Source: Hyphomicrobiales bacterium (GTDB lineage Bacteria > Pseudomonadota > Alphaproteobacteria > Rhizobiales > Beijerinckiaceae). Taken from it: a DNA stretch of 46,341 nt. Both the position numbers and the translations under genes were made by a program. Location of the stretch: contig CANGPA010000010.1 in assembly GCA_947455645.1 (NCBI GenBank), forward strand, positions 1 through 46,341, read 5' to 3'. The notes beneath the pieces are model-generated. The model was not told the DNA's origin. It made no database searches and saw only the letters and a program-made list of their open reading frames with translations. This document shows positions 1 to 7,455 of this stretch, in pieces. Within the stretch, counting starts at the first letter, position 1. Each line of letters starts with the position of its first letter.

Positions 1-769
1 AAATCAGGAAGATTTCCCGCCTGACATTCCTGAATTTACAAGAACGGGATCCGAAGATGAATTAATCAGAAAGATCATAAAGGCTAGATGGGGATATGAT
101 TTTTTTGACGAAACATTGACTCCACTCGATTGTAAACAAGTCAATGCTTGTATTATTTATTCAATATTTTGCAGTATGGTTCGAGGCGCTCAAAGCGAAA
201 ATCAATTAGACGGAATTCTCCCTAGCTCTCATTTTGATATCGACCTTTCGATTGAATATGACATTATTCATTCATTCGATGATTTTATTAGTTTCTCAGA
301 AAGGAAATTAGAAGAATTTCCCCGATTTTCTATGCTTTTTCTACTCAAATCTAAGGATACAAAATCAGACTATTTTATAGTAATTCGGGAAATGTATCCG
401 CCGGATACTATTCGAGAGATAATTTGTGAAATCATCATCGCTTTGCAAGCTAGCGAGGCTTATATCTTATACTTTGCAGATCTTTCAAAATTTTTTGATG
501 ATGGCCCTGGAGGTCTCCAGGCAGTCATGTTTAATGCGAACGTAAGTTCAACTGCGCCATATTGGTTTTGTTCTATGTTGATGGAAGATGGTAACTGGCG
601 TATCCAACCGTTCTCTTGGATAAATGAACATGACGTAAACGGCGCTCTTTTTCTTTCAGTCATCTCAAAATATTTCACTTCGCAGTCAATTGAAGCGATA
701 AATAGTGCTCGACAAAACCTATCCCAATCCCTACCGCAAGTTATTTGGCCTTGGACTATGAGCAGCTAA
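1..769 (+). CDS. Unrecognised protein, N-terminus cut by the window edge
   Basis: The reading frame is open from base 2 to the TAA at 767-769, with no stop upstream, so the gene begins outside the window and the TTG at 116 is probably not its start. About 255 residues are visible. They are rich in Ile, Phe, Ser and Asp, without Cys pairs, a signal peptide or clear membrane segments; the C-terminus ends in WPWTMSS. I do not recognise a family. The DNA is clearly more AT-rich than the core genes further right, which suggests horizontal transfer. The next gene follows 20 bp later on the same strand, so the two may form one transcript. The small size and the island setting would fit an immunity or defence-linked protein, but nothing in the sequence shows this. 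Confidence 0.6.
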   Translation, partial: NQEDFPPDIPEFTRTGSEDELIRKIIKARWGYDFFDETLTPLDCKQVNACIIYSIFCSMVRGAQSENQLDGILPSSHFDIDLSIEYDIIHSFDDFISFSERKLEEFPRFSMLFLLKSKDTKSDYFIVIREMYPPDTIREIICEIIIALQASEAYILYFADLSKFFDDGPGGLQAVMFNANVSSTAPYWFCSMLMEDGNWRIQPFSWINEHDVNGALFLSVISKYFTSQSIEAINSARQNLSQSLPQVIWPWTMSS

Positions 770-789
770 GAGTTTTCGATTGGTAGTCC

Positions 790-1203
790 ATGCTCAAAAA
801 TATTATTGTTAAATCTCAGTATCAAGATGACGGCGTCCCGCCAGCGTCCAAAACTTTAATAGCGGTTTGTACTTGGAACGGTGGACTGGGTTATAGCCGA
901 ACATCACTTTATTATATTTCGGGTTCAAAAAGTCGAAAGGAGTGGCGCCTCTGGATCAAGCCTGGCGATCCTGAGGTCGGAGATTTTTGGTTTAATGCTG
1001 TATTACTTCAATCTGAAATTTCTCTAGGAAAGCGAGAAGCTGCCACTATGCTTATTTACGAAAGCTGGAGGTCTGAGTGGTCAGATTATGAAACACCTGG
1101 CAACAATTTTTCGACCGATACCGAAGGAATTTTAGATTCTGAAACCTTAAAAGAAATAGCCGCTCGCGCATTTATTCGAAAAGAAGAACGTTCAGACAGC
1201 TGA
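790..1203 (+). CDS. Hypothetical protein, 137 aa
   Basis: This frame starts at ATG 790, 20 bp after the preceding gene on the same strand, and ends 5 bp before the convergent metK. The product has a predicted beta-rich first half containing CTWNGGLGYS and an acidic, helix-prone C-terminus. There is no signal peptide or membrane segment and no family I recognise. The ribosome-binding site is weak, so translation may be coupled to the gene before it. It has the same AT-rich base use as its neighbour. Function unknown. Confidence 0.5.
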   Translation: MLKNIIVKSQYQDDGVPPASKTLIAVCTWNGGLGYSRTSLYYISGSKSRKEWRLWIKPGDPEVGDFWFNAVLLQSEISLGKREAATMLIYESWRSEWSDYETPGNNFSTDTEGILDSETLKEIAARAFIRKEERSDS

Positions 1204-1208
1204 AATAG

Positions 1209-2363
1209 TCATACTTTATCAACGCTCTCCCAGGGTAGCGTGATATCAGACCGCCCAAAATGGCCATAAGCGGCGGTTGGATAGTAGAGCGGTCTTTTTA
1301 GATTTAGTGTTTCAATGATTCCCTGCGGTCTCAGATCAAACTCTTTCGCAAGAGCCGAAGATAAATCGAGTGCGTTGTTCTTTGCCGTTCCAAAAGTCTC
1401 AACGGCAAAACTCACAGGCTCAGCCACGCCAATTGCATATGCTAATTGTACAAGCGCTTTCTTTGCCCAACCGCGTGCGACAATCTGCTTTGCCAGAAAG
1501 CGCGCCATATAGGCAGCTGACCTATCGACTTTAGAAGGGTCTTTACCTGAGAAAGCGCCACCGCCGTGGGGCGCTGCACCGCCATAAGTATCGACGATGA
1601 TCTTGCGCCCTGTAAGGCCTGCATCGCCCTTTGGTCCGCCTGTTACAAAACGACCTGTTGGATTGATGAGGGTTCGGTAATTCGGGGAACGTAGTTCGGC
1701 GGGAATGACATGGTTTTTTATGTTCTCTCCTACCGCATGACGAAGATCATCTAATTCAATTGTTTCATCATGTTGTGTCGAGAGTACAACGGCTTCGATC
1801 TTTGTTGGTCGTCCATCTACATAATTGAAGGTCACCTGTGATTTTGCGTCCGGTTGAATCCAAGGCAGAAGGCCGCTCTTTCTGACCTCAGCCTGACGTC
1901 TTACCAATGCGTGAGAATAGACGATCGGGGCTGGCATAAGTTCGCTTGTCTCATCGGTCGCATATCCAAACATCAATCCCTGATCGCCTGCACCAAGAAC
2001 GCCGTCTTCGCGATCAACTCCTCGATTGATGTCTTCGGATTGACCGTTGAAGCGGATTTGCACCTCACATTGTTCAGGATCTATACCCGTTGCTGCGCTT
2101 CTATAACCTGTTTCGGAGAGTACTTGCCGAACAAGGGCGGCTGCGGAAGCACGAACCGTCTCAAAATCTTCAATCCGCTTTGTTTTGAATTCACCGGCAA
2201 CCACGACGCATTGATCAGCAATCAGGGTTTCGCAAGCAACGCGGGCGTTGGGATCTAATGCGAGGAATGCATCTAGAATTTTGTCTGAGATGCGATCAGC
2301 CAATTTGTCTGGATGACCTTCTGAAACCGATTCAGATGAAAATAATCCGTTGAATATCGACAT
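1209..2363 (-). CDS. metK: S-adenosylmethionine synthetase (MetK)
   Basis: MetK makes S-adenosylmethionine from methionine and ATP in the cytoplasm. The 384-residue product has the full family signature: GHPDK at 16-20, GAGDQG at 124-129 and the glycine-rich loop [16 protein letters not shown] at 267-282. Its length and wording are closer to the E. coli type (also 384 aa) than to the longer form I expect in rhizobia. The ATG at 2361-2363 follows an AAGGA-type ribosome-binding site that lies inside a SAM-II riboswitch, so translation should fall when SAM is abundant. DUF3293 lies upstream in the same direction. A normally essential housekeeping gene on an island beside recombinases is unusual. 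Whether it is a second copy or the only one cannot be told from this window. Confidence 0.96.
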   Translation of the reverse strand: MSIFNGLFSSESVSEGHPDKLADRISDKILDAFLALDPNARVACETLIADQCVVVAGEFKTKRIEDFETVRASAAALVRQVLSETGYRSAATGIDPEQCEVQIRFNGQSEDINRGVDREDGVLGAGDQGLMFGYATDETSELMPAPIVYSHALVRRQAEVRKSGLLPWIQPDAKSQVTFNYVDGRPTKIEAVVLSTQHDETIELDDLRHAVGENIKNHVIPAELRSPNYRTLINPTGRFVTGGPKGDAGLTGRKIIVDTYGGAAPHGGGAFSGKDPSKVDRSAAYMARFLAKQIVARGWAKKALVQLAYAIGVAEPVSFAVETFGTAKNNALDLSSALAKEFDLRPQGIIETLNLKRPLYYPTAAYGHFGRSDITLPWESVDKV

Positions 2364-2371
2364 TTCATTTT

Positions 2372-2428
2372 TCCTTTTAGCCGCTTTGACAGGATGTCGG
2401 GGGCGGCAATCCGGATCAAATCCCCCCT
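2372..2428 (-). promoter_or_regulatory. SAM-II (SAM_alpha) riboswitch in front of metK
   Basis: Read on the minus strand, the leader has a G-run stem followed by GATTTGATCCGGATTGC, then the complementary C-run, an AAAG joint and GCTAAAAGG, ending 8 nt before the metK ATG. This order (GATTTG, CC, TTGC, closing stem, AAA, GCTAAAAGG) is the SAM-II consensus of alphaproteobacterial methionine genes. In known SAM-II RNAs the terminal GG pairs back into the first loop as an H-type pseudoknot on SAM binding, which here would hide the ribosome-binding site. The match is by eye; a covariance-model search against Rfam SAM_alpha would settle it. Confidence 0.85.
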
Positions 2429-2450
2429 GAGATCTATTTTTCTGCAGTCA

Positions 2451-2879
2451 TTAGCGTAGCAGAATTAGTTGGGGTATTGCGTCGCTATCAACCCATATGA
2501 TCGCATCTTGGCGGAATTGTTCGCCCAATAATTTTGCAGGTACAAGATCTATTCCAAGGACGAAAAAACTCGGTTCAGGCGGCCAAAGTCCCTTTGGATC
2601 GGCACCATTTCCTTGGAATACATGTCGATAAAGTGGGCTTAACTTGTCAAATAATCGTTTGTTCGCTGCTTCATTAGTGTCGTGATCCTGAAGGGAACTA
2701 AGCGGATTATAGGCAGTGATGAAGGCGCTCCAAGTGGTGTTCGTTTTCTTGTAAAGCGCACTCAAGGCAGGAGAACGATTGCCTATTCTTAGGGTAAAAT
2801 CTTGTTGCTCAGTGAGCACGATATAATTAGTTTTCATGAATGCCGCTATTTTCTCAGCTGGGACATCACTCTGCGCCAT
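2451..2879 (-). CDS. DUF3293 domain protein
   Basis: The 142-residue product has the landmarks of the DUF3293 family: an early LRIG segment, AFITAYNP near the middle, WPPEPSFFVLGID, and a terminal IIWVDSDAIPQLILLR-like strand. The family has no established function to my knowledge. I chose ATG 2879 because GGAG lies 7 nt before it; the ATG at 2885 is only 2 nt from that site. It is upstream of metK on the same strand with 87 bp between them, occupied by the SAM-II riboswitch, so the two may share a transcript with metK separately controlled. Its own 5' region holds an unusually structured leader. Confidence 0.8.
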   Translation of the reverse strand: MAQSDVPAEKIAAFMKTNYIVLTEQQDFTLRIGNRSPALSALYKKTNTTWSAFITAYNPLSSLQDHDTNEAANKRLFDKLSPLYRHVFQGNGADPKGLWPPEPSFFVLGIDLVPAKLLGEQFRQDAIIWVDSDAIPQLILLR

Positions 2880-2922
2880 CAACATTCTCCATGAGGGAAG
2901 CTCGACGCTGTCCCAGTTAATT

Positions 2923-3006
2923 GCTCTTTTAGAGCCTCATCCTCTTTCGAGTCGCCACCTTGCCTGGGAGGGCAGGTTGGCTTGGGCAAAAGCCCAATCC
3001 TGATGA
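2923..3006 (-). promoter_or_regulatory. Candidate structured leader RNA upstream of DUF3293
   Basis: Five helices can be drawn on the minus strand. A closing stem pairs 3002-3006 with 2937-2941. Inside it are a perfect hairpin TTGGGC-TTTT-GCCCAA (2982-2997), a ten-pair arm 2971-2980/2955-2964 with two mismatches, and a CTC-GAAA-GAG hairpin with a GNRA loop (2942-2951). A GCTCT/AGAGC hairpin (2923-2935) follows. A TTGACA element lies just upstream at 3036-3041, though I see no good -10. The arrangement is riboswitch-like but matches no class I recognise. It could also be a transcript-stabilising leader. Confidence 0.4.
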
Positions 3007-3160
3007 TCTTCGTACGGTATATCAGTTTTCTTGTTTGTCAAGACGAACGCGAGATGAGTATTGCAGTCCTTAGTGATGTGAAAACAGTTCGAAAGAGTTG
3101 AAATCCAGGATATTGGATATCGGGACTTTACTTTTTAATAAATAGTTTTATCTTCAATTT

Positions 3161-3865
3161 ATGACCAAAGACTCAGACGTTATCGACTCGATCTCGCTCA
3201 CCCACGGACAGGCTCGGTGGGCGATGCAGAATTTCAATATGCTGAGCGGGGAAAGTGAATCCAAATTTGATGCCTTTATCAAGTCGTTGCGGCGGGATGG
3301 TGTGCCCTTTGCTGATGATGAGATGGGGGTAGGGGCAGGGTTTAACCTCAAATACCGTTATGAAAATTTGATGGAACTCGCCTTAGCGCTGACCCTGCGA
3401 ACTCAAGGCATAGTTGCTCGCGATATGGTCAAATTGATCGCAAACCATCGAGTAAAACTAAGGTCCTTCTTTAGAACGGCTTATATTGACCGAAATCATA
3501 AAGGGGCCGAATTGGAGGGTCTTTATGTCGGTCCAGCGGCCAATCCCAAAAATTTTGGGAAGACACTATCGGATTTTTTGCCTGAAGAGGGGGAAGTTGA
3601 GACGATATCATTGAATACTACACAATTTACGTATTTGACGAATATATCTGGTTGGCACCTTGATCTTTCTTTAGTGTATTTGCCGGGTGGATCGTTGATG
3701 ACCTTCAACTTCGATCTAGTTACGGCTTCGAAAGCTGTGTCCGTTTATATCAAGGGACATTCTAACCTTTATCCGCGGCCGCCAATCCCGCTGACCGACA
3801 TTGCGGTAGACATTGTCAGGTTGGCTCAAGGCGCTCCCGAGATCAAGCGCGGTCCAAAGCCATAA
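3161..3865 (+). CDS. Putative DNA-binding protein (MerR-like winged-helix N-terminus)
   Basis: This is a 234-residue protein. The first 90 residues contain SLRRDGVPFADDEMG, then YRYENLMELALALTLRTQGI, a pattern like the winged-helix and coupling helix of MerR-type proteins. The rest is predicted mixed alpha/beta and ends in a basic RGPKP tail. I know similar sequences only as uncharacterised proteins in rhizobial islands. The start ATG 3161 has no clear Shine-Dalgarno and the upstream DNA is AT-rich, so the start is uncertain. It lies just upstream of an AlpA/Xis-like gene and the recombinases on the same strand and could regulate them. A possible promoter for the next gene (TTGACA 3897-3902, TATACC 3918-3923) follows, with a short 15-bp spacer. 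Confidence 0.55.
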   Translation: MTKDSDVIDSISLTHGQARWAMQNFNMLSGESESKFDAFIKSLRRDGVPFADDEMGVGAGFNLKYRYENLMELALALTLRTQGIVARDMVKLIANHRVKLRSFFRTAYIDRNHKGAELEGLYVGPAANPKNFGKTLSDFLPEEGEVETISLNTTQFTYLTNISGWHLDLSLVYLPGGSLMTFNFDLVTASKAVSVYIKGHSNLYPRPPIPLTDIAVDIVRLAQGAPEIKRGPKP

Positions 3866-4000
3866 AGATAGTTGAGGACAAACTTTTTTCTTCAATTTGA
3901 CAGGAAGAAGGGAAAAGTATACCTCTTTCTATATTGCATGAAGCGGGAGCTGACCGGTTTTCGGTCGTGTTCCTTCATTTGATCAAGAAGGAGGCGCCTC

Positions 4001-4207
4001 ATGGCTCCTAGTAAATCGGTTGATAGCGTTTCGCCTTTTCGGACAATCTTTGAGGTGTCCGATTATTTGAAGCTGAGCGTTAGGCAGGTCAGGCGTTTGG
4101 TGTCTTCAGGAGACATAAAGGTCACGCGCTTCGGACGGTCGGTTAGGGTTCATCAACGTGATCTTGATGCCTTTGTGGGCTCTCAAATCCTCCGGGGGCG
4201 GCAATGA
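4001..4207 (+). CDS. AlpA/excisionase-like helix-turn-helix protein
   Basis: This is a 68-residue protein with one MerR-like winged-helix domain (HTH_17 type): FRTIFEVSDYLKLSVRQVRRLVSSG is the helix-turn-helix and VTRFGRSVRVHQRDLDAFV the wing and closing helix. Proteins of this build act as excisionases or transcriptional activators of integrase genes in prophages and islands. The start is firm: a strong AAGGAGG lies just before ATG 4001. About 170 bp separate it from the first recombinase gene. The likely role, inferred from context, is control of recombination direction or expression of the recombinases. Confidence 0.8.
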   Translation: MAPSKSVDSVSPFRTIFEVSDYLKLSVRQVRRLVSSGDIKVTRFGRSVRVHQRDLDAFVGSQILRGRQ

Positions 4208-4379
4208 TGCACACCCGGAAATCCAGTCATTTGCTGACAATTCAAGTCATTGATAATGAATGGTTTAATTTAGTATCGGTAATACATTATGCAATAAATC
4301 GCGTTGGTTTTTTGCTTGGTGTTTTACCGAAAATGCGCTACTGTCACGCTCTGGCTTACCGAGGCCCTTGGAGGCACAA

Positions 4380-6155
4380 TTGACTGCTTCCCGACCCAAT
4401 ACTTTGGCCGATGTCCTGGCCGCTGTCAGTGTCATGGACCTGCCTGGAACGGCTGTCCGTGACATGACATCGGCACTGCGTAAGGTCGGGACCGTGTTCG
4501 GGCGTAACTTAGCAGAAATCCCCGCCGATCCTGCCAAATTGGGGCCTCGATTGCAGGAGATTTCCCCGTCGGCCCACGGAATTTCCAAACAAACTTGGGC
4601 TAATTGCCGGTCACTGACCCATAAGGCTATCGGGCTGGTCAAGTCGGTGATGCCAAGCCGTCGGCTCAATCCGATGTTGCCTCAATGGAAGGAACTCTCC
4701 GACCGCATTCCAACGCTCCAAGCCAAGTACCGGCTGGGACCGATTATGAGGTTCTTGTCGGGAGAGGGGATAGGACCCGACATTGTCACCGAGAGCGATC
4801 TTCTTCGCTATCGAGACCGTTTGCTGGCTGACAGCTTCCGCAGCAACCCAGAAGAGGCTTGGGATTCGGCTGTGTGGTCATGGAACCAAGCGGCGAGGGA
4901 AGTTGAAGGATTTCCTCAAATCGAGATTGTTCGCAAAAGCCGTCGCGTCCAGAAGTCTTTTGGCTGGGATGCGTTTCCGACTTCACTAATGGAAGATATG
5001 GAAGGTTGGACGGGCCGTTTGGGCAATGATGAGCTTTTGGGCGATGGTCCGCTCAACCCGGTTACCCAATCAACCAAAGAGACGCGTCTTTATCAAATTC
5101 AGTATTTTGCATCCGCCCTTGTCCGCGCCGGTGTTGATCCGTCGACTTTGGCGTCTCTTGCCGATCTGGTTACGCTCAAGAACTTCGAAAAGGGCATGCG
5201 GTTCTTGTTCGATGAAAAGAAGCACAAAAAATCCTCTCATCTTGCCGGCATTGGTGGCGCGCTGATTGCCATTGCGAGACATTGGGTTCTTCCCAAAAGC
5301 GGTCTGCCCGGCAGCGAGGTCAATGCGATTCTCGAGCGTATGAAATTTTTCAACGGCGTGGTCAGACCCGAAACCGCGGGTTTGACCGATAAAAACCTTG
5401 ATCGCATATTGCAGTTTGAATCCGACGAGGCAATCGGGCGATTCCTCAATTTGCCGGATGAACTTCGTGCCATCATTGCTCGTGGCAAGACTCCGCTCAA
5501 TCAGAAACATGCAATGGCCGATGTCGCTCTCTCGCTTGAGCTTTTGTTTGTTGCGCCCATCCGAATGAAAAACCTGAGCGGCATTGAGCTCGACAAGAAC
5601 CTGATCCGCTACCGTGACGGCTATATGCTCGTCTTCAAGCCGGACGAGGTCAAAAACAACAAGCGCCTGTCCTTCAAATTACCGCCCGAGACCTGCCTGG
5701 TCATTGACTGGTATTTGAAATCCATTCGTTCCGAGCGCGTGCGCGGAGAAACAAATGCGCTTTTTGTCGGCGAGGACGGTATCCGTCTGAAAGCCCAACA
5801 CACACTTTCTCAACAGATTGCGAAAAAGGTCAAAGAACATACCGGTTTGAAGTTCAATGCGCATCTGATCCGTCACGTTGCGAGCTTCTTATTCTTGAAC
5901 AAAGTGCCTGGCGGTCATCATGTCATGCGTCTGGTTCTCGGCCACGAAAGCGTCGAGACCTTGGTTCGCGCCTATTCGGGAGCCGAGAGCAAATCAGCCC
6001 ATGCGCTTTATGATGGCGTCATCCGTGATCTCAGGACGCGTCATGCGCCAACAAAGAAGCTTGGACGTCCTTTAAAGTCGGTCGCAACTGATAAACCGGA
6101 CTATTCCACAATCCCTTTGCCTGATCATGGGCGTCTCAAAAAGAGGAGGAGCTAA
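4380..6155 (+). CDS. Large tyrosine recombinase, first of three
   Basis: The product of about 591 residues has a long N-terminal part and a C-terminal tyrosine-recombinase domain. Catalytic residues are visible: Arg in APIRMKNL (about 395), a basic KNNKR segment, HLIRH (about 495-499), LGHES (about 520) and the nucleophile Tyr in RAYSG (about 532). I favour TTG 4380, 5 nt after GGAGG; a TTG at 4368 would add four residues. The next recombinase starts inside this gene's stop codon (TAATG), so translation is coupled. Size and grouping recall the multi-recombinase modules of Tn554-type elements and RIT elements without matching either. Confidence 0.9.
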   Translation: MTASRPNTLADVLAAVSVMDLPGTAVRDMTSALRKVGTVFGRNLAEIPADPAKLGPRLQEISPSAHGISKQTWANCRSLTHKAIGLVKSVMPSRRLNPMLPQWKELSDRIPTLQAKYRLGPIMRFLSGEGIGPDIVTESDLLRYRDRLLADSFRSNPEEAWDSAVWSWNQAAREVEGFPQIEIVRKSRRVQKSFGWDAFPTSLMEDMEGWTGRLGNDELLGDGPLNPVTQSTKETRLYQIQYFASALVRAGVDPSTLASLADLVTLKNFEKGMRFLFDEKKHKKSSHLAGIGGALIAIARHWVLPKSGLPGSEVNAILERMKFFNGVVRPETAGLTDKNLDRILQFESDEAIGRFLNLPDELRAIIARGKTPLNQKHAMADVALSLELLFVAPIRMKNLSGIELDKNLIRYRDGYMLVFKPDEVKNNKRLSFKLPPETCLVIDWYLKSIRSERVRGETNALFVGEDGIRLKAQHTLSQQIAKKVKEHTGLKFNAHLIRHVASFLFLNKVPGGHHVMRLVLGHESVETLVRAYSGAESKSAHALYDGVIRDLRTRHAPTKKLGRPLKSVATDKPDYSTIPLPDHGRLKKRRS

Positions 6156-7237
6156 TGGTCGGACGCTATCACATCAACCCTGAAACGGCGGTCATGAAAA
6201 TCTCGGACTGGCCTGAACCTGATCGGACTCTCTATGAGAAAAGCCTCGTCAAAGCTGATCCTTTTTCTGACGAAGGCCAGCGTGCCGACCTTCGTGACAT
6301 CAGTAATCAGAAGGTGGCCAAAGGTTATGGTCGCTATCTGACATTCCTCAAGCGCCATCACCCTGAAGTCCTTGATCGACCCGTTGAGCACAGGATTACT
6401 TATGACTTTGTAAAATCATTTGTCGAAAATCTGGTTTCTGTCGGTAATCGCAAGATGACCATTCTTGACCGGCTTCAAGAGCTTCACTCGATTGCCGTCA
6501 TATTGGCTCCGACCAAATCATTCCGCTTCTTAAAAGATTTTGAAGCGCGGGTCCGCGCCCGTATGAGTGACAAAGAGAAGCCAGAACAACGCTTCGTCAC
6601 GGCCGACGAACTTCTGTTTCTTGGCTTTCGCTTGATGGAAAATGCACCAAAACAGTCGACAGCCCGTCTTCAGGCAATTGATTACCGCGATGGGCTGATC
6701 ATTGCGTTGTTGGCTTTACGACCCATGCGACGCAAAAACTTTGCTGCCTTGAGGCTTGAATACAATATCGTCAAACGTAACGGATCGTGGCGGATCATCC
6801 TGCATCCCGATGAAACGAAGACGCATGTTCACAGCGATGTTGAATGGCCATCAGATCTGGTTCAGGCGTTGGAAATCTATCTCGATATCCATCGCCCTGT
6901 CTTGATGGCCATCAAGGGCAGGTGGCAGAAACCGATTGGTGACTCGCTTTGGGTATCGTCAAACGGGTCTCCGCTCACTCAAATGTCCTTTTACCAACAG
7001 GTGACCAAGCGGACCGAGGACCATCTCGGCAAATCCATCAACCCGCATCAATTCCGTCACATCGCCGCGTCAACCATGGCGATGGAAAAGCCGGTTCATG
7101 TTCGGGCAAGTGCCAGCATTCTCGGCCATTCGTCATTCCAAACGACGGAGGAGTATTACATTCAGGCCCAACACGCGCAGGCTCACGATACGTTTGTTTC
7201 AGTCATGACCCAAGCCCGAAAAGAGTTGAAGAGGTAG
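6155..7237 (+). CDS. Tyrosine recombinase, second of three
   Basis: This 360-residue enzyme carries the catalytic set: Arg192 in PMRRKNF, HQFRH at 298-302, LGHSS at 323-327 and the nucleophile Tyr at 334 or 335 in EEYYIQAQ. The N-terminal 140 residues form the probable core-binding domain. ATG 6155 overlaps the previous stop by one base and sits behind GAGGAGG, so it is made together with the first recombinase. Like the first, it keeps the His of the LGH box, unlike the third. It probably cleaves and rejoins one class of att site, or works in a complex with its partners; specificity cannot be read from sequence. Confidence 0.9.
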   Translation: MVGRYHINPETAVMKISDWPEPDRTLYEKSLVKADPFSDEGQRADLRDISNQKVAKGYGRYLTFLKRHHPEVLDRPVEHRITYDFVKSFVENLVSVGNRKMTILDRLQELHSIAVILAPTKSFRFLKDFEARVRARMSDKEKPEQRFVTADELLFLGFRLMENAPKQSTARLQAIDYRDGLIIALLALRPMRRKNFAALRLEYNIVKRNGSWRIILHPDETKTHVHSDVEWPSDLVQALEIYLDIHRPVLMAIKGRWQKPIGDSLWVSSNGSPLTQMSFYQQVTKRTEDHLGKSINPHQFRHIAASTMAMEKPVHVRASASILGHSSFQTTEEYYIQAQHAQAHDTFVSVMTQARKELKR

Positions 7238-7245
7238 AAGGACTC

Positions 7246-7455
7246 ATGAACCGTCGCGGTCTTCAATTCACAAAAGCGGATATGAAACGGATGCTCGAGG
7301 CAGCGCGCGACGCCGGTTTTGAAGTCGGTGCTATCGAAATGAAGCCTGACGGGACAATGCGGATCGAACACAGTGTACGCGATCTGGCGGGCCCGGAGGA
7401 CAACGACTCTTTAAAAAGCTTGATTCTTCGGGAGGCAAAAGTCCATGAAACTTAG
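7246..7455 (+). CDS. Small recombinase-associated protein, 69 aa
   Basis: This small gene sits between the second and third recombinases. ATG 7246 follows AGAAGGA, and the frame overlaps the third recombinase by 11 bases. The product begins with FTKADMKRMLEAARDAGFEVG, a probable amphipathic helix, followed by IEMKPDGTMRI, a probable beta hairpin, and an acidic C-terminus. Short proteins with this 'ADxxRxxxAARxAGxEVGxIEI' pattern recur next to tyrosine recombinases in rhizobial islands, from memory. No function is established; a recombination accessory or directionality factor would fit the position. Confidence 0.72.
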   Translation: MNRRGLQFTKADMKRMLEAARDAGFEVGAIEMKPDGTMRIEHSVRDLAGPEDNDSLKSLILREAKVHET

